The notes under the pieces: model-generated
Seen by the model: the letters and a program-made list of their open reading frames with translations, nothing else
The model's database searches: none
Told to the model about the DNA's origin: nothing
Assembly: GCA_964502175.1 (NCBI GenBank)
Contig: CAZCVE010000025.1
Span: forward strand, 1-64,000
Length of the DNA stretch: 64,000 nt
Origin: JAFLCL01 sp964502175
GTDB taxonomy: Bacteria; Myxococcota_A; Polyangia; Polyangiales; Sandaracinaceae
Direction: 5' to 3'
Shown here: positions 1 through 7,695 of the stretch, one piece after another
Layout: the number at the start of each line of letters is the position of its first letter
How positions within the stretch are numbered: the first letter of the stretch is position 1
Made by a program: the position numbers and the translations under genes

Positions 1-77
1 TCCTCGCCCGCCGCGGCATGCTCACCGACGAGACGATGGAGCGCATGGCCACCGCGGCGCTCGCTCAGTCCGCGTAG
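1..77 (+). CDS. C-terminal end of an unidentified protein (partial)
   Basis: The frame opening at base 3 runs without a stop to TAG at 75-77 and gives 24 residues ending ATAALAQSA. Its codons favour G/C at the third position, as in clear genes of this window. It looks like a helical C-terminus of a protein that begins outside the window. No family can be assigned from so short a piece. The next gene converges on it, with about 30 bases between the two stop codons. Confidence 0.4.
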   Translation, partial: LARRGMLTDETMERMATAALAQSA

Positions 78-106
78 AAGGCGACGAACGGTCCTGAGTC
101 ATCAGG

Positions 107-655
107 TCATTCGTCCGAACCAGAGACGAGCTTCGCGAGCTGTTCGTCGACGTCTCGGAAGATCTCGGGCAGCTCTCGGACGTGCTTCTCGAGAACGTCC
201 ATGCCGAAGCGCTGGTCGCCGAATCGCATCGCCCCTCGGGAGAAGTTCATGCCCGTGCTTCGCCAACGTTGGAGATCAGGCCGGAAGCTCGGCGGGATCC
301 TACGCTGCATGGGCCCACCCATGCTGAAGTAGACGACGGGAACGAACGCGAACGCGCCGTCGAGGTTTGGCACGCCCTTCGGCGAGCCGAGCGAGAGGCC
401 GATGAACGAGCTGCCCGAGCGTTTGAGCTGCTCGCGCGCGCGCCGGTAGGCGCCGTCCTTGTGCTCGAGCCACAGCCACTCGTCGTCCGTGAGCTTCACG
501 GGCACGTCTGGCAGGTCGGGCCACGTCTCACGCAGGCCTCCAACGAGATGCTTCAGGATGCCGAGCCTTTGCTCCTCGAAGATCGTTCGTGCCTCGTTGA
601 TCTCCGCGTACCGCCGCGCGTACGCACCACCAAGCTCGTCGAACCATTGGCTCAT
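107..655 (-). CDS. Hypothetical protein paired with a PD-(D/E)XK nuclease
   Basis: A 182-residue soluble protein of unknown function starting MSQWFDELGG. The ATG at 655 overlaps the stop of the upstream nuclease gene (ATGA), so the two are almost certainly translated together; an in-frame start further upstream exists but would lie inside the nuclease gene. The N-terminal 90 residues look helical and charged. The middle (GLSLGSPKG, AFVPVVYFSMGG) looks like beta-strands, and the C-terminus is helical again (VLEKHVRELPEIF). There is no signal peptide or membrane segment. Tight coupling suggests it works with the nuclease, as an accessory, target-sensing or inhibitor subunit; that is inference. 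Confidence 0.75.
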   Translation of the reverse strand: MSQWFDELGGAYARRYAEINEARTIFEEQRLGILKHLVGGLRETWPDLPDVPVKLTDDEWLWLEHKDGAYRRAREQLKRSGSSFIGLSLGSPKGVPNLDGAFAFVPVVYFSMGGPMQRRIPPSFRPDLQRWRSTGMNFSRGAMRFGDQRFGMDVLEKHVRELPEIFRDVDEQLAKLVSGSDE

Positions 656-1752
656 GTCACGCCCTCCGTCCCCAGTTCCTCGAGTCTCGCACGCAAGCGA
701 TGCCACCGCGCGACGGGCGCTAGGTCGACGGGGATCGGGTCACGACGAAGCCTGAGGAGGTCCTCCTCGATGGACTTGATCGTGACGAGCACGGGGACGT
801 GGTCGAGCAATGCAGCGTGCGCCATCTCGGGTTGGATCGCGTCCCGGAGACAGCTGCGGAGTGCCGCGGCGAGGTGGCGGTACTCGAGGACGACCCAGCC
901 CTCTCCACTGACACGCGCGTTGTTGCGCAACAACACGAGCTCGCTGAACCGGCGCTGTCTCTCCATCCTGAGACCTTCCGCCAGGTCGGCGTACCTCTTC
1001 GCCTGCGTGTCTCCGCTGCCATCGTGCCAGCTCGCGTCGAGCTTGTTCTCGATCAAGATGATCGCGTCGCTGTGATCCACCACGAGGTCTGCGCGACCAA
1101 GGGCGCCCCTGCTCAGCTCGCTCCGTACCGAGCCCGCGGCGAGGAGCGTGTCACCGGCATCGATCCAGAAGGCCCGGCGATCGTCGGCGACATCGGCAAT
1201 CGCTCGGCACATCGCCCTCCAAGTGATCTGGCTCGCGGGCTTGCCGCACGTCCCGTCGAGGAGGGACGCCAGCCACTTCGTCCATCGGATCTCCGCGGTC
1301 TCGAACCCGAAGCATGGGATCGCGGAGGGATCGACAGGCGAGAGACGTCGCTCGTGTTCGATCCGCGCGAGCTTCGCGGCGAGGTTGTCCACTTCCGTCT
1401 CGGCAAACCGCTCGAGCGTGAGTGCGATCTCTTCGATCGAATGCACGAGCGCGGAGCGGCCGAGACGCGCGGTCTCTCGCCTCTTGTCGATGAGGGCGAC
1501 GATCTCTTCGATGGCTTCGACTGAGGGCAACACCACGTGTCGATGGTCTGCGTGCGCCAGCTCGTCGGTCAATCCCGTCTCGAACGGTTCGACCCTTGAC
1601 GCGCCCGCGCAGAACGCCGGGGCGAAGGGTCGCTCTTCGTGCGGGCGTCGCAGGAACCGTCGGACGAGGGTCCGACCCTTCTGGACCGTTCTGAAAACGT
1701 TCCCCCAAGGGTCCGACCCTCCCCGGAAACTTTTTTTCGCGATCCGACGCAA
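652..1752 (-). CDS. PD-(D/E)XK nuclease superfamily protein (PDDEXK_4-like)
   Basis: Up to 366 residues. The core shows the restriction-endonuclease-like signature: RADLVVDHSDAIILIENKL supplies Asp222 and the Glu235-x-Lys237 pair, followed by the TQAKRYADL helix (Gln/Tyr motif) and a beta-strand SELVLLRNN. An upstream acidic helix (FETAEIRWTKWLASLLD) matches the first motif of the PDDEXK_4 group, often found in defence and mobile loci. The N-terminus is helical. Start is uncertain: TTG at 1752 gives the longest form; TTG at 1572 and GTG at 1536 are the next candidates. Third-position GC stays coding-like to about 1650 and then falls, and two identical palindromes lie at 1667-1720. The substrate (DNA or RNA) cannot be told from sequence. 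Confidence 0.8.
   Translation of the reverse strand: MRRIAKKSFRGGSDPWGNVFRTVQKGRTLVRRFLRRPHEERPFAPAFCAGASRVEPFETGLTDELAHADHRHVVLPSVEAIEEIVALIDKRRETARLGRSALVHSIEEIALTLERFAETEVDNLAAKLARIEHERRLSPVDPSAIPCFGFETAEIRWTKWLASLLDGTCGKPASQITWRAMCRAIADVADDRRAFWIDAGDTLLAAGSVRSELSRGALGRADLVVDHSDAIILIENKLDASWHDGSGDTQAKRYADLAEGLRMERQRRFSELVLLRNNARVSGEGWVVLEYRHLAAALRSCLRDAIQPEMAHAALLDHVPVLVTIKSIEEDLLRLRRDPIPVDLAPVARWHRLRARLEELGTEGVT
1667..1720. promoter_or_regulatory. Two copies of a 13-bp palindrome (possible operator)
   Basis: AGGGTCCGACCCT occurs at 1667-1679 and again, identical, at 1708-1720. Each is a perfect 6-bp inverted repeat around one central base. The copies are 41 bases apart, four turns of B-DNA, so dimers bound at both would face the same side. 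They sit between the divergent nuclease gene and the helical-protein gene (or within the first codons of the nuclease gene if its longest start is used). Phasing and position suggest a repressor site; the binding protein is unknown. Confidence 0.45.
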
Positions 1753-1819
1753 CTCGGCGAGGCGACCACCGACAAGGGGGCGTGTGCGGAAGGTCCGCTC
1801 ACTTCACCGGATGGTTCCC

Positions 1820-2680
1820 ATGCCCGTTTCTGCTGATGGTTCCTCGCTCCTTCACCGTGATGCCCTCGACTCCGTTCGCGCGACCCTGCTCGCGATGAAC
1901 GAGGAAGAGGTGCGGCGCAGCCACACCCTCGAGGCCAACGCCGCCGCCGTCCAGGCGGAGGCCAGCGCCAAGAAGCTCGAGCCCTACCGCGCGGCCCTCG
2001 TCGCGCAGTTCGGCGAGAGCGCCACGCGCACACTGGACGAGCTCCTCGTCTATGCGCGCGCCACCCAGCACGCCGACATCGAGCTCGCTGCGACGGAGAT
2101 CCCCACCGATCTCTCGAAGCATCACGACGACGTCCGTCGCGCCTACCAGCTGCTCATCACGGACGCGGACGCCCTCGCGAACCGCGGACACCTCGACGCG
2201 ACGCTCCTCGAGAGCGCGCGCGACATCCAGGGCTACCAAACCCTCCTCAAGAGCACCCTCGTGCTCGCCCAGACGCTCCGCGCGCACTGGTCGAGCGTCA
2301 CGGGACGCTCGCCGCTCACGCTCGCCGATCTCGATCACGCCGAGCTCGTCGCGCGCCGTATGGCGGAGGCGCTCGGCGATCGCGAGCACGGGGTCACACG
2401 CGCGCCTGCGGCCGAGCTGCGCGCCCGCGCGCTCAGCAAGCTCGTCGCCGTCTACGAGGAGACGCGTCGCATGATGACGTACCTCCGCTGGTATCAGGAC
2501 GACCAGGACACGATCGTGCCGTCGCTCTGGGCCAACCGCGGTCGTCGTGGGCGTGGTCGTCGTGACGACGATGGCGGTGGCGACACCGACACGCCGTTCT
2601 CGCCCGCGAGCGGGCCGGTGCCGAACAACGGCGGCCCCGCGTTTCCGATCAACGGAGGCCCCGCATTTCCGAACACGTGA
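1820..2680 (+). CDS. Helical protein with Gly/Pro-rich C-terminal tail, function unknown
   Basis: 286 residues starting MPVSADGSSLL; a second ATG at 1811, three codons earlier, is equally possible and neither has a clear ribosome site. Residues 1-235 are almost wholly helical, Glu/Ala/Leu-rich and without cysteine or membrane segments. A basic-acidic patch (RRGRGRRDDDGGG) follows, then a flexible tail with the repeated block NGGPAFP. I do not recognise a family; long helical proteins of this type with a YLRW motif near the end of the helical region occur in other myxobacteria as hypothetical proteins. It is divergent from the nuclease pair and upstream of the AAA ATPase gene, with about 150 bases between. 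Confidence 0.75.
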   Translation: MPVSADGSSLLHRDALDSVRATLLAMNEEEVRRSHTLEANAAAVQAEASAKKLEPYRAALVAQFGESATRTLDELLVYARATQHADIELAATEIPTDLSKHHDDVRRAYQLLITDADALANRGHLDATLLESARDIQGYQTLLKSTLVLAQTLRAHWSSVTGRSPLTLADLDHAELVARRMAEALGDREHGVTRAPAAELRARALSKLVAVYEETRRMMTYLRWYQDDQDTIVPSLWANRGRRGRGRRDDDGGGDTDTPFSPASGPVPNNGGPAFPINGGPAFPNT

Positions 2681-2783
2681 TGCGCGTCGACCCACGCCCA
2701 GCACCTTCCCGAACGTCGGGAGGGTGCCTGGGTGCTCCGCCACCTCGCTCGCACACGGTACAGTGCCGAGCGTCTATGCAGAT

Positions 2784-2814
2784 GTTATCCAAGTTTATCT
2801 TCGTGGAGGATAAC
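2784..2814. promoter_or_regulatory. AT-rich inverted repeat in the AAA ATPase promoter region
   Basis: GTTATCC at 2784-2790 and GGATAAC at 2808-2814 form a perfect 7-bp inverted repeat with 17 bases between. The stretch 2780-2826 is strikingly AT-rich for this genome and contains TATAAA at about 2819-2824, a good -10 candidate, 8 bases before the ATPase start codon. That would make a leaderless or very short-leader transcript. Operator or promoter role is inferred from composition and position only. Confidence 0.4.
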
Positions 2815-2831
2815 TTTGCTATAAACGCCAG

Positions 2832-4127
2832 ATGGATGATGTCGCGAACCCATTCGCGCCTGGCGCCGGGACGCAGCCGCCCGAGCTCGCCGGCCGCGAC
2901 GACATCCTGCGGTCGGGGAGGACAGCCTTCGCGCGCGTGAAGGCAGGCCGCAGCGCCAAGAGCCAGCTCCTGCTCGGCCTCCGCGGCGTCGGAAAGACCG
3001 TGCTGCTCAACCAGCTCGCGAAGTCCGCGGAGGACGCCGGGTTCTCGGCGATCATGCTCGAGGCTCCCGAGGATCGTCGCCTCGCGGAGATGCTCGTTCC
3101 TCCCTTGCGGCAGCAGCTCTTCAGGCTGAGTCGGATCGAGCAGGCCAAGGACGTCGCCAAGCGCGGCCTGGGCGTCCTCCGCTCGTTCGCGGCCGCGTTC
3201 AAGGTCAGCGTCGGCGACGTCGAGTTCGGGGTGCAGGCGGAACGAGGAACAGCGGACTCAGGAAGCCTGGAGGACGACCTGCCCGAGATGCTGCTCGTCA
3301 CCGCCGAGGCTGCCGCGGCCGCCGGGGGCGGGATCGTCCTGCTCATCGACGAGATCCAGTACCTCGCTCAGCCCGATCTCGCGGCGCTCATCGTCGCGAC
3401 ACACAAGCTCTCGCAGAAGGCTCGGCCGTTCATCCTCGTCGGCGCGGGGCTGCCGCAGCTCGCTGGGCTCGCTGGCGAGGCCAAGTCCTACGCGGAGCGG
3501 CTCTTCGAGTACCCGAGGGTCGAAGCGCTTCCACTCGCAGAGGCTCGAAAGGCGATCGCGGTACCGATCGAGCGCGAAGGAGCGGCCATCGACGCCGATG
3601 CCGTCGACTTCATCGTCGAGACGTCTCAGGGCTATCCATACTTCCTTCAGGAATGGGGCTTTCGAACTTGGGCCGTGGCTGCCCGCTCGCCGATCACGCT
3701 CGCCGATGCAGGCAATGCGAGGCACGCGACACTGCGCGCGCTCGACGACGGCTTCTTTCGTGTGCGCTTCGATCGGATGACTCCGCGCGAGAAGGACTAC
3801 GTCCGCGCCATGGCCGAGCTCGGACCGGGTCCACATCGGTCTGGTGAGATCGCCGACGCGATCGGAATGCGAGTCACGGTGGCTGCGCCTCTCCGGAGCG
3901 GACTCATCAAGAAGGGAATGATCTACAGCCCGCAACACGGCGACACCGCGTTCACCGTTCCGCTCTTCGACGAGTTCCTGAAGCGCGCGATGAGCAACCC
4001 GGTTCGCGTCGGCAGCAGGCGCGGGAGCTCGACCCAAGCGCGCACGCCGACGAGCAAGAAGCCGACGAGCAAGAAGCCGACGAGGGCGACGACGGCCAAG
4101 AGACCAGCGAAGAGTCCTCGGCGATGA
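2832..4127 (+). CDS. AAA family ATPase (archaeal-ATPase / Orc1-Cdc6-like fold)
   Basis: 431 residues. The N-terminal motif PELAGRDD precedes Walker A GLRGVGKT (49-56) and Walker B GIVLLIDEIQ (Asp173-Glu174). A sensor-1-like strand (RPFILVGAGLP) and a C-terminal winged-helix-like part follow (MTPREKDYVRAMAELG to GLIKKGMIY). The last 40 residues are a Lys/Arg/Thr-rich tail with the repeat TSKKP, suited to nucleic-acid binding. The layout matches stand-alone ATP-binding proteins of the AAA_16 type found in many bacteria, often in accessory regions; their role is poorly known. The downstream lipoprotein gene starts in an ATGA overlap with this stop, so both are probably on one transcript, which is odd for a cytoplasmic ATPase. 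Confidence 0.85.
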   Translation: MDDVANPFAPGAGTQPPELAGRDDILRSGRTAFARVKAGRSAKSQLLLGLRGVGKTVLLNQLAKSAEDAGFSAIMLEAPEDRRLAEMLVPPLRQQLFRLSRIEQAKDVAKRGLGVLRSFAAAFKVSVGDVEFGVQAERGTADSGSLEDDLPEMLLVTAEAAAAAGGGIVLLIDEIQYLAQPDLAALIVATHKLSQKARPFILVGAGLPQLAGLAGEAKSYAERLFEYPRVEALPLAEARKAIAVPIEREGAAIDADAVDFIVETSQGYPYFLQEWGFRTWAVAARSPITLADAGNARHATLRALDDGFFRVRFDRMTPREKDYVRAMAELGPGPHRSGEIADAIGMRVTVAAPLRSGLIKKGMIYSPQHGDTAFTVPLFDEFLKRAMSNPVRVGSRRGSSTQARTPTSKKPTSKKPTRATTAKRPAKSPRR

Positions 4128-4897
4128 GCGGGTCGCCGCCGGAGACGACGAAGCACCGGCCGATGCGGATGGCGCTCGCGTCGTGTGTGCTCGTGATCGC
4201 GGCGTGCTCTCCGGCCGATCCCGCGAGCGAGGACGCCGCGATCCTCGACACCGCGCGCGAGGCCTCCGTGTCCGACTCGCCAGTGTCCGACTCGCCAGTG
4301 TCCGACTCGCCAGTGTCCGACTCGCCAGTGTCCGACTCGCCAGTGTCCGACGCCGTCGTCCTCGACGCGACCATCCAGCCCGATGCCAGCTCGATCGATG
4401 CGAACGACGCGGACATGAGCGAGCTCGACGCGAGCGACGTCCCCGCGACCGACGCGTCTGCGGGCGATGCGTCTGCGACCGACGCGCCTCTGAGCGACGC
4501 TCAGACCGATCACGATGACGATGGCGTCACGTTGGAGGCCGGCGACTGCGACGACGGAGATCCCGACGTGCACCCGGGGCAGCGGTCGTACTTCACCACG
4601 CCGCGCGCAGACGGCAGCTACGACTACGACTGCTCGGGCGCAGACGAGCCGGAGCGCACGGCGAGCTCGTCGGGATGCGACGTCTCGTTCAGGCCCTTCG
4701 AGTGCAGGCTCGGCACTCCGGGTTGGCGTTCGAGTCCCGCGCCCGCGTGCGGCGACGGAGGCATGTGGGTCGACGCGTGCAATGGCAGCTACGACTCGAC
4801 CTGCGTCTTCTTCTGTTCGTCGCCGGACCCCGCGATGTGCACGGACTGTTGGGACTGCGACCCCGACGCCCACGCCGAGACGCAGGCGTGTCGCTGA
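4124..4897 (+). CDS. Lipoprotein with SDSPV repeats and a MopE-type metal-binding motif
   Basis: 257 residues. A signal peptide ends in the lipobox VIAAC (Cys28 from the ATG at 4124; ATGs at 4163 and 4169 give shorter signal peptides). Next comes a low-complexity linker of five SDSPV units and many Asp-Ala pairs, typical of myxobacterial surface lipoproteins. The block HDDDGVTLEAGDCDDGDP is the MopE-like Asp-rich motif that binds calcium or copper in related proteins. The C-terminal half has about ten cysteines, presumably in disulfides. It is probably anchored in the outer membrane; no enzymatic domain is visible. Its first codon overlaps the ATPase stop, and its end overlaps the next gene's GTG. 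Confidence 0.8.
   Translation: MSGSPPETTKHRPMRMALASCVLVIAACSPADPASEDAAILDTAREASVSDSPVSDSPVSDSPVSDSPVSDSPVSDAVVLDATIQPDASSIDANDADMSELDASDVPATDASAGDASATDAPLSDAQTDHDDDGVTLEAGDCDDGDPDVHPGQRSYFTTPRADGSYDYDCSGADEPERTASSSGCDVSFRPFECRLGTPGWRSSPAPACGDGGMWVDACNGSYDSTCVFFCSSPDPAMCTDCWDCDPDAHAETQACR
4268..4351 (+). repeat. 15-bp in-frame tandem repeat, five perfect copies plus part of a sixth
   Basis: GTGTCCGACTCGCCA is repeated without change at 4268, 4283, 4298, 4313 and 4328, followed by the first nine bases of a sixth unit. It encodes SDSPV five times. The unit is a multiple of three, so copy-number change would lengthen or shorten the linker between lipid anchor and metal-binding domain without a frameshift. 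Identity at the DNA level implies recent expansion. Confidence 0.95.
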
Positions 4898-6831
4898 CGG
4901 CGACACGGAGGACCGGTTCGAAGCCTTCCGACGAGCCTCTCGGGCCCGTGCTCGCGCTCTCCTACGCGGGCGGTGTCCTCTACAGCGCGGGCGTCGATGG
5001 GCGGGTGCTGCGTCTCTCGGCGGACCTCGTCGTCGAGCGCGTGCTGCACGACGACGCGCGTGATCCGGTGACGGCGCTCGCTTCGATGGGCGAGCAGCTC
5101 GTCATGGCGAGCGCGAAGGTGCTCGCGATCTTCGATCATGAAGGCGCCGTGGTCGCGAAGTGCGCGCTCGAGGCCCCGACGATCGCCGTCATCGTGCGCG
5201 GCGACGCGATCTTCGTGCTCGGCGGTGGCCGACTCACTCGGTTCGAGCGGGGCGCGAAGGGCCTGAAGAAGGTCGGAGCGGGCCACCGACACGCAGCGGG
5301 CACTGCGCGCGAGCTCGACGTCGACGACCGAGGGACGCACGCGCTCATCGTGCTCGACGGACACCGCGTCGAGCTCGTCGATCTGGTGAAGCGCAAGCGG
5401 CTCGCGGAGTGGGCCGACAAGAAGGCGGCGATCTCGGCGCGCTTCACCGACCTGAGCACGACGCTGTTCGTCGTCGACGATCAGTCCTACGAGTGCAAGC
5501 GCGTGAAGGCGAGCACGGGGCGATCGACCGGACGCGTGCTCTCGCTCGCGTCGTCGATCAACGGGCCGATGCTGCTCGATGCCTCGCGCGCGATCGCCGC
5601 GATCCGCTCGACGGGCGAGGACGTGGACGTCGTCGATCTCGCGAGCGCGCAGGCTCGCTTCTTCCTCCAGCCCGAGGTGAGCCCTGCCTCGGAGATCGCA
5701 GCGGCCGCGATCGGACGCATGCCGCGGCTCGTCGAGCTCGCGCCGGGCTTCGTCGTGCGCAAGGGCAGCGAGGCGGCAGCGCCCCCGCCGACCACGCAGA
5801 GCGCGCTCGCGCTCGACGACGGTGGTGCACACGTCGCCGCGGGCTACCTCACGGGGGAGATCGTCGTGAGCGACACGCGAACGGCGCGCGTGGTCTCGTC
5901 CTCGCGAGGAACCCTCGCGAGCGGACGGTGCCGCGACACGTGCTTCGTCGACGACGGAACGCGCGTCGCGGCTGCCGATCGTGACGCTTGGATCGTGTTC
6001 GACGACGGTCGTGTGCTCGTCGCGGATCTCGACGAGCCGTGCTTGCGTGAGGGGCCTCGCCTCGAGCTGCCCGACGATCCGGGCCCGGCGACGCGCTCGT
6101 TCCACCTCGACGCTCACGCGGCGACGCTCGTCGGGCGATCGTGCGTCGCGCGCTGGGATCGTCGCGATCCGAGCCGACGGATCGTTCATCCGCTGCCCCC
6201 GCACGTCGACGCGAACCTGATCGGCGGCGAGCTCGTGCTCATCCCGAACGCGTCCGTGTCGCACGAAGGCTTCGACGTCGCGACGTGCGATCTCGAGAGC
6301 GGTGTGATCTCCGTGCGCGCGCGGTTCGTACGCGACGCGACGCGGTTTCCACATGGGAACGATCCCGCGGGCTGGGTGCGGATGTGGCGCGCTGGCGACC
6401 TCGCGAGGCTGACGATCTGGGCTGGCGCGGGCATGTCGATCGGGCGCGACTTCGCGTTCGACACCGCGCGCGCCGCGCTGCTCGCGCCGCTGCCGATGAA
6501 GTACGACGCATGCGGATCGCTGGGCCTCCGCGTCGCGCCCGAGCTGCCTGCGATCGTCGTCTTCGATCTCCGCACGGGACAGACGACCGAGTCGATCGCG
6601 CTCCTCGAGAGCGACGTCGCGACGGGTCCCGCTGCGCGTGCCGCGAGCGCACGCGTCACCGTCGCAGCGCTCGGCGCCAAGGTCGTCGTCTGGCGAGCCG
6701 AGAGAGAGCGCCTGACGCTGCTCGGTCACCGTGAGCCGAGCGCCCTCTGGCTCGGCGCGAACGGGCGAGGTGTCCTCGTGCGAGACCGCGGCTCCTACCG
6801 CGTGTGGGATCTCGCGGACGACTCGCGCTGA
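4888..6831 (+). CDS. Beta-propeller (WD40/PQQ-like) repeat protein
   Basis: About 647 residues from GTG at 4888, which overlaps the end of the lipoprotein gene. Nothing upstream in this frame looks coding, so a later start is possible but an earlier one is not. The chain is a series of about 40-residue units built on patterns such as LALSYAGGVLYSAGVDGRVLRL and AHVAAGYLTGEIVVSDTRTARVV, as in propeller blades. There is no signal peptide or membrane segment, so it is probably cytoplasmic unless exported by another route. No catalytic motif is seen; a scaffold or sensor role is likely. Confidence 0.75.
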   Translation: MSLTATRRTGSKPSDEPLGPVLALSYAGGVLYSAGVDGRVLRLSADLVVERVLHDDARDPVTALASMGEQLVMASAKVLAIFDHEGAVVAKCALEAPTIAVIVRGDAIFVLGGGRLTRFERGAKGLKKVGAGHRHAAGTARELDVDDRGTHALIVLDGHRVELVDLVKRKRLAEWADKKAAISARFTDLSTTLFVVDDQSYECKRVKASTGRSTGRVLSLASSINGPMLLDASRAIAAIRSTGEDVDVVDLASAQARFFLQPEVSPASEIAAAAIGRMPRLVELAPGFVVRKGSEAAAPPPTTQSALALDDGGAHVAAGYLTGEIVVSDTRTARVVSSSRGTLASGRCRDTCFVDDGTRVAAADRDAWIVFDDGRVLVADLDEPCLREGPRLELPDDPGPATRSFHLDAHAATLVGRSCVARWDRRDPSRRIVHPLPPHVDANLIGGELVLIPNASVSHEGFDVATCDLESGVISVRARFVRDATRFPHGNDPAGWVRMWRAGDLARLTIWAGAGMSIGRDFAFDTARAALLAPLPMKYDACGSLGLRVAPELPAIVVFDLRTGQTTESIALLESDVATGPAARAASARVTVAALGAKVVVWRAERERLTLLGHREPSALWLGANGRGVLVRDRGSYRVWDLADDSR

Positions 6832-6941
6832 GACGACGCGCGGAGCCGCGTGTCAGTCGTGGCGGCTGACCGACGACCCTCGGGCACGGTGGTATCCTCG
6901 CTCGCATGCGTGAGCGCGACGGCCACCCCGAGGGGACGACG

Positions 6942-7517
6942 ATGGGACAGCCGGCCGAGAAGCGCGCGAGCTACGCGGAGTACGTGATGCTCGCGGAGGC
7001 GAGCGACACGAAGCTCGAGTATGTGCAGGGGACGATCGTGGCGATGTCGGGAGGAACGATCGCGCACGCGCGGCTGTGCGTCGCCGTGAGCACGGCGCTG
7101 TCGAACGCGCTCCGCGGACGGCCGTGCGTGGTGCTGTCGGCGGACGCGCGCGTTCGCATCCGCGCGGCCGACTGCGCGACCTACCCCGACGTCACCGTCG
7201 CGTGTGGTTCGATCGAGCACGACCCCGACGATCACCTCTCGCTCGTGAACCCCACGCTGGTCGTCGAGGTGACGTCGCCGTCGTCCGAGAAGCACGACCG
7301 CGGCGTGAAGTTCGCCGACTACCGACGGCTCTCGTCCCTGCGTGAGTACGTGGTCGTCTACCAGGCCCGGAAGTGCGTCGAGGTCTACCGGCGCGACGGC
7401 CGCAGGTGGGTGATGGAGGAGTACGGCGTCGGGCAGGCAGCGCGGCTCGAGAGCCTGGGCGTCGAGCTCGACGTGGACGGCATCTACTTCGATCCGTTGG
7501 CGGCGGACGGCTCCTAA
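6942..7517 (+). CDS. Uma2 family protein (DUF820, restriction-endonuclease-like fold)
   Basis: 191 residues starting MGQPAEKRASYAEYVML; GAGG lies eight bases before this ATG. An in-frame ATG 12 codons earlier is less well placed. The family pattern is complete: LEYVQGTIVAMSGG, then HARLCVAVSTALSNAL, the acidic strand YPDVTVACG, LVVEVTSPSS and HDRGVKFADYRRL. Uma2 proteins share the PD-(D/E)XK fold and occur in large paralogous sets in cyanobacteria and myxobacteria. Their role is unproven, though nuclease activity and links to mobile DNA have been proposed. The gene stands alone. Confidence 0.9.
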   Translation: MGQPAEKRASYAEYVMLAEASDTKLEYVQGTIVAMSGGTIAHARLCVAVSTALSNALRGRPCVVLSADARVRIRAADCATYPDVTVACGSIEHDPDDHLSLVNPTLVVEVTSPSSEKHDRGVKFADYRRLSSLREYVVVYQARKCVEVYRRDGRRWVMEEYGVGQAARLESLGVELDVDGIYFDPLAADGS

Positions 7518-7596
7518 ACGCCCTGTTTTGCAGGGAATGGCCTACGCGCCTCGACGCTCCGGGGATCGTGTGGCACCGTCGGCGCCCTTTTCGTCA

Positions 7597-7613
7597 GGGC
7601 CCGACTGGGGCCC
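7597..7613 (+). terminator. GC hairpin downstream of the Uma2 gene
   Basis: GGGCCC at 7597-7602 pairs with GGGCCC at 7608-7613 around the loop GACTG, about 80 bases after the Uma2 stop. No T-tract follows, so termination is only suggested. The rest of the gap to topA includes an AT-richer patch (TAGTAATAAGGTAT near 7655-7668) that may be the topA promoter. Confidence 0.3.
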
Positions 7614-7695
7614 CTAGACCACACCCCCCACCAAAGCTCAGAGCAGGCGACACCTAGTAATAAGGTATCGGCCTCCTCGACACCGAGAGAGATCC

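Noticed and set aside
4268..4351. CRISPR-like array
   Set aside because: The 15-bp units are directly adjacent without spacers and encode an in-frame peptide repeat.
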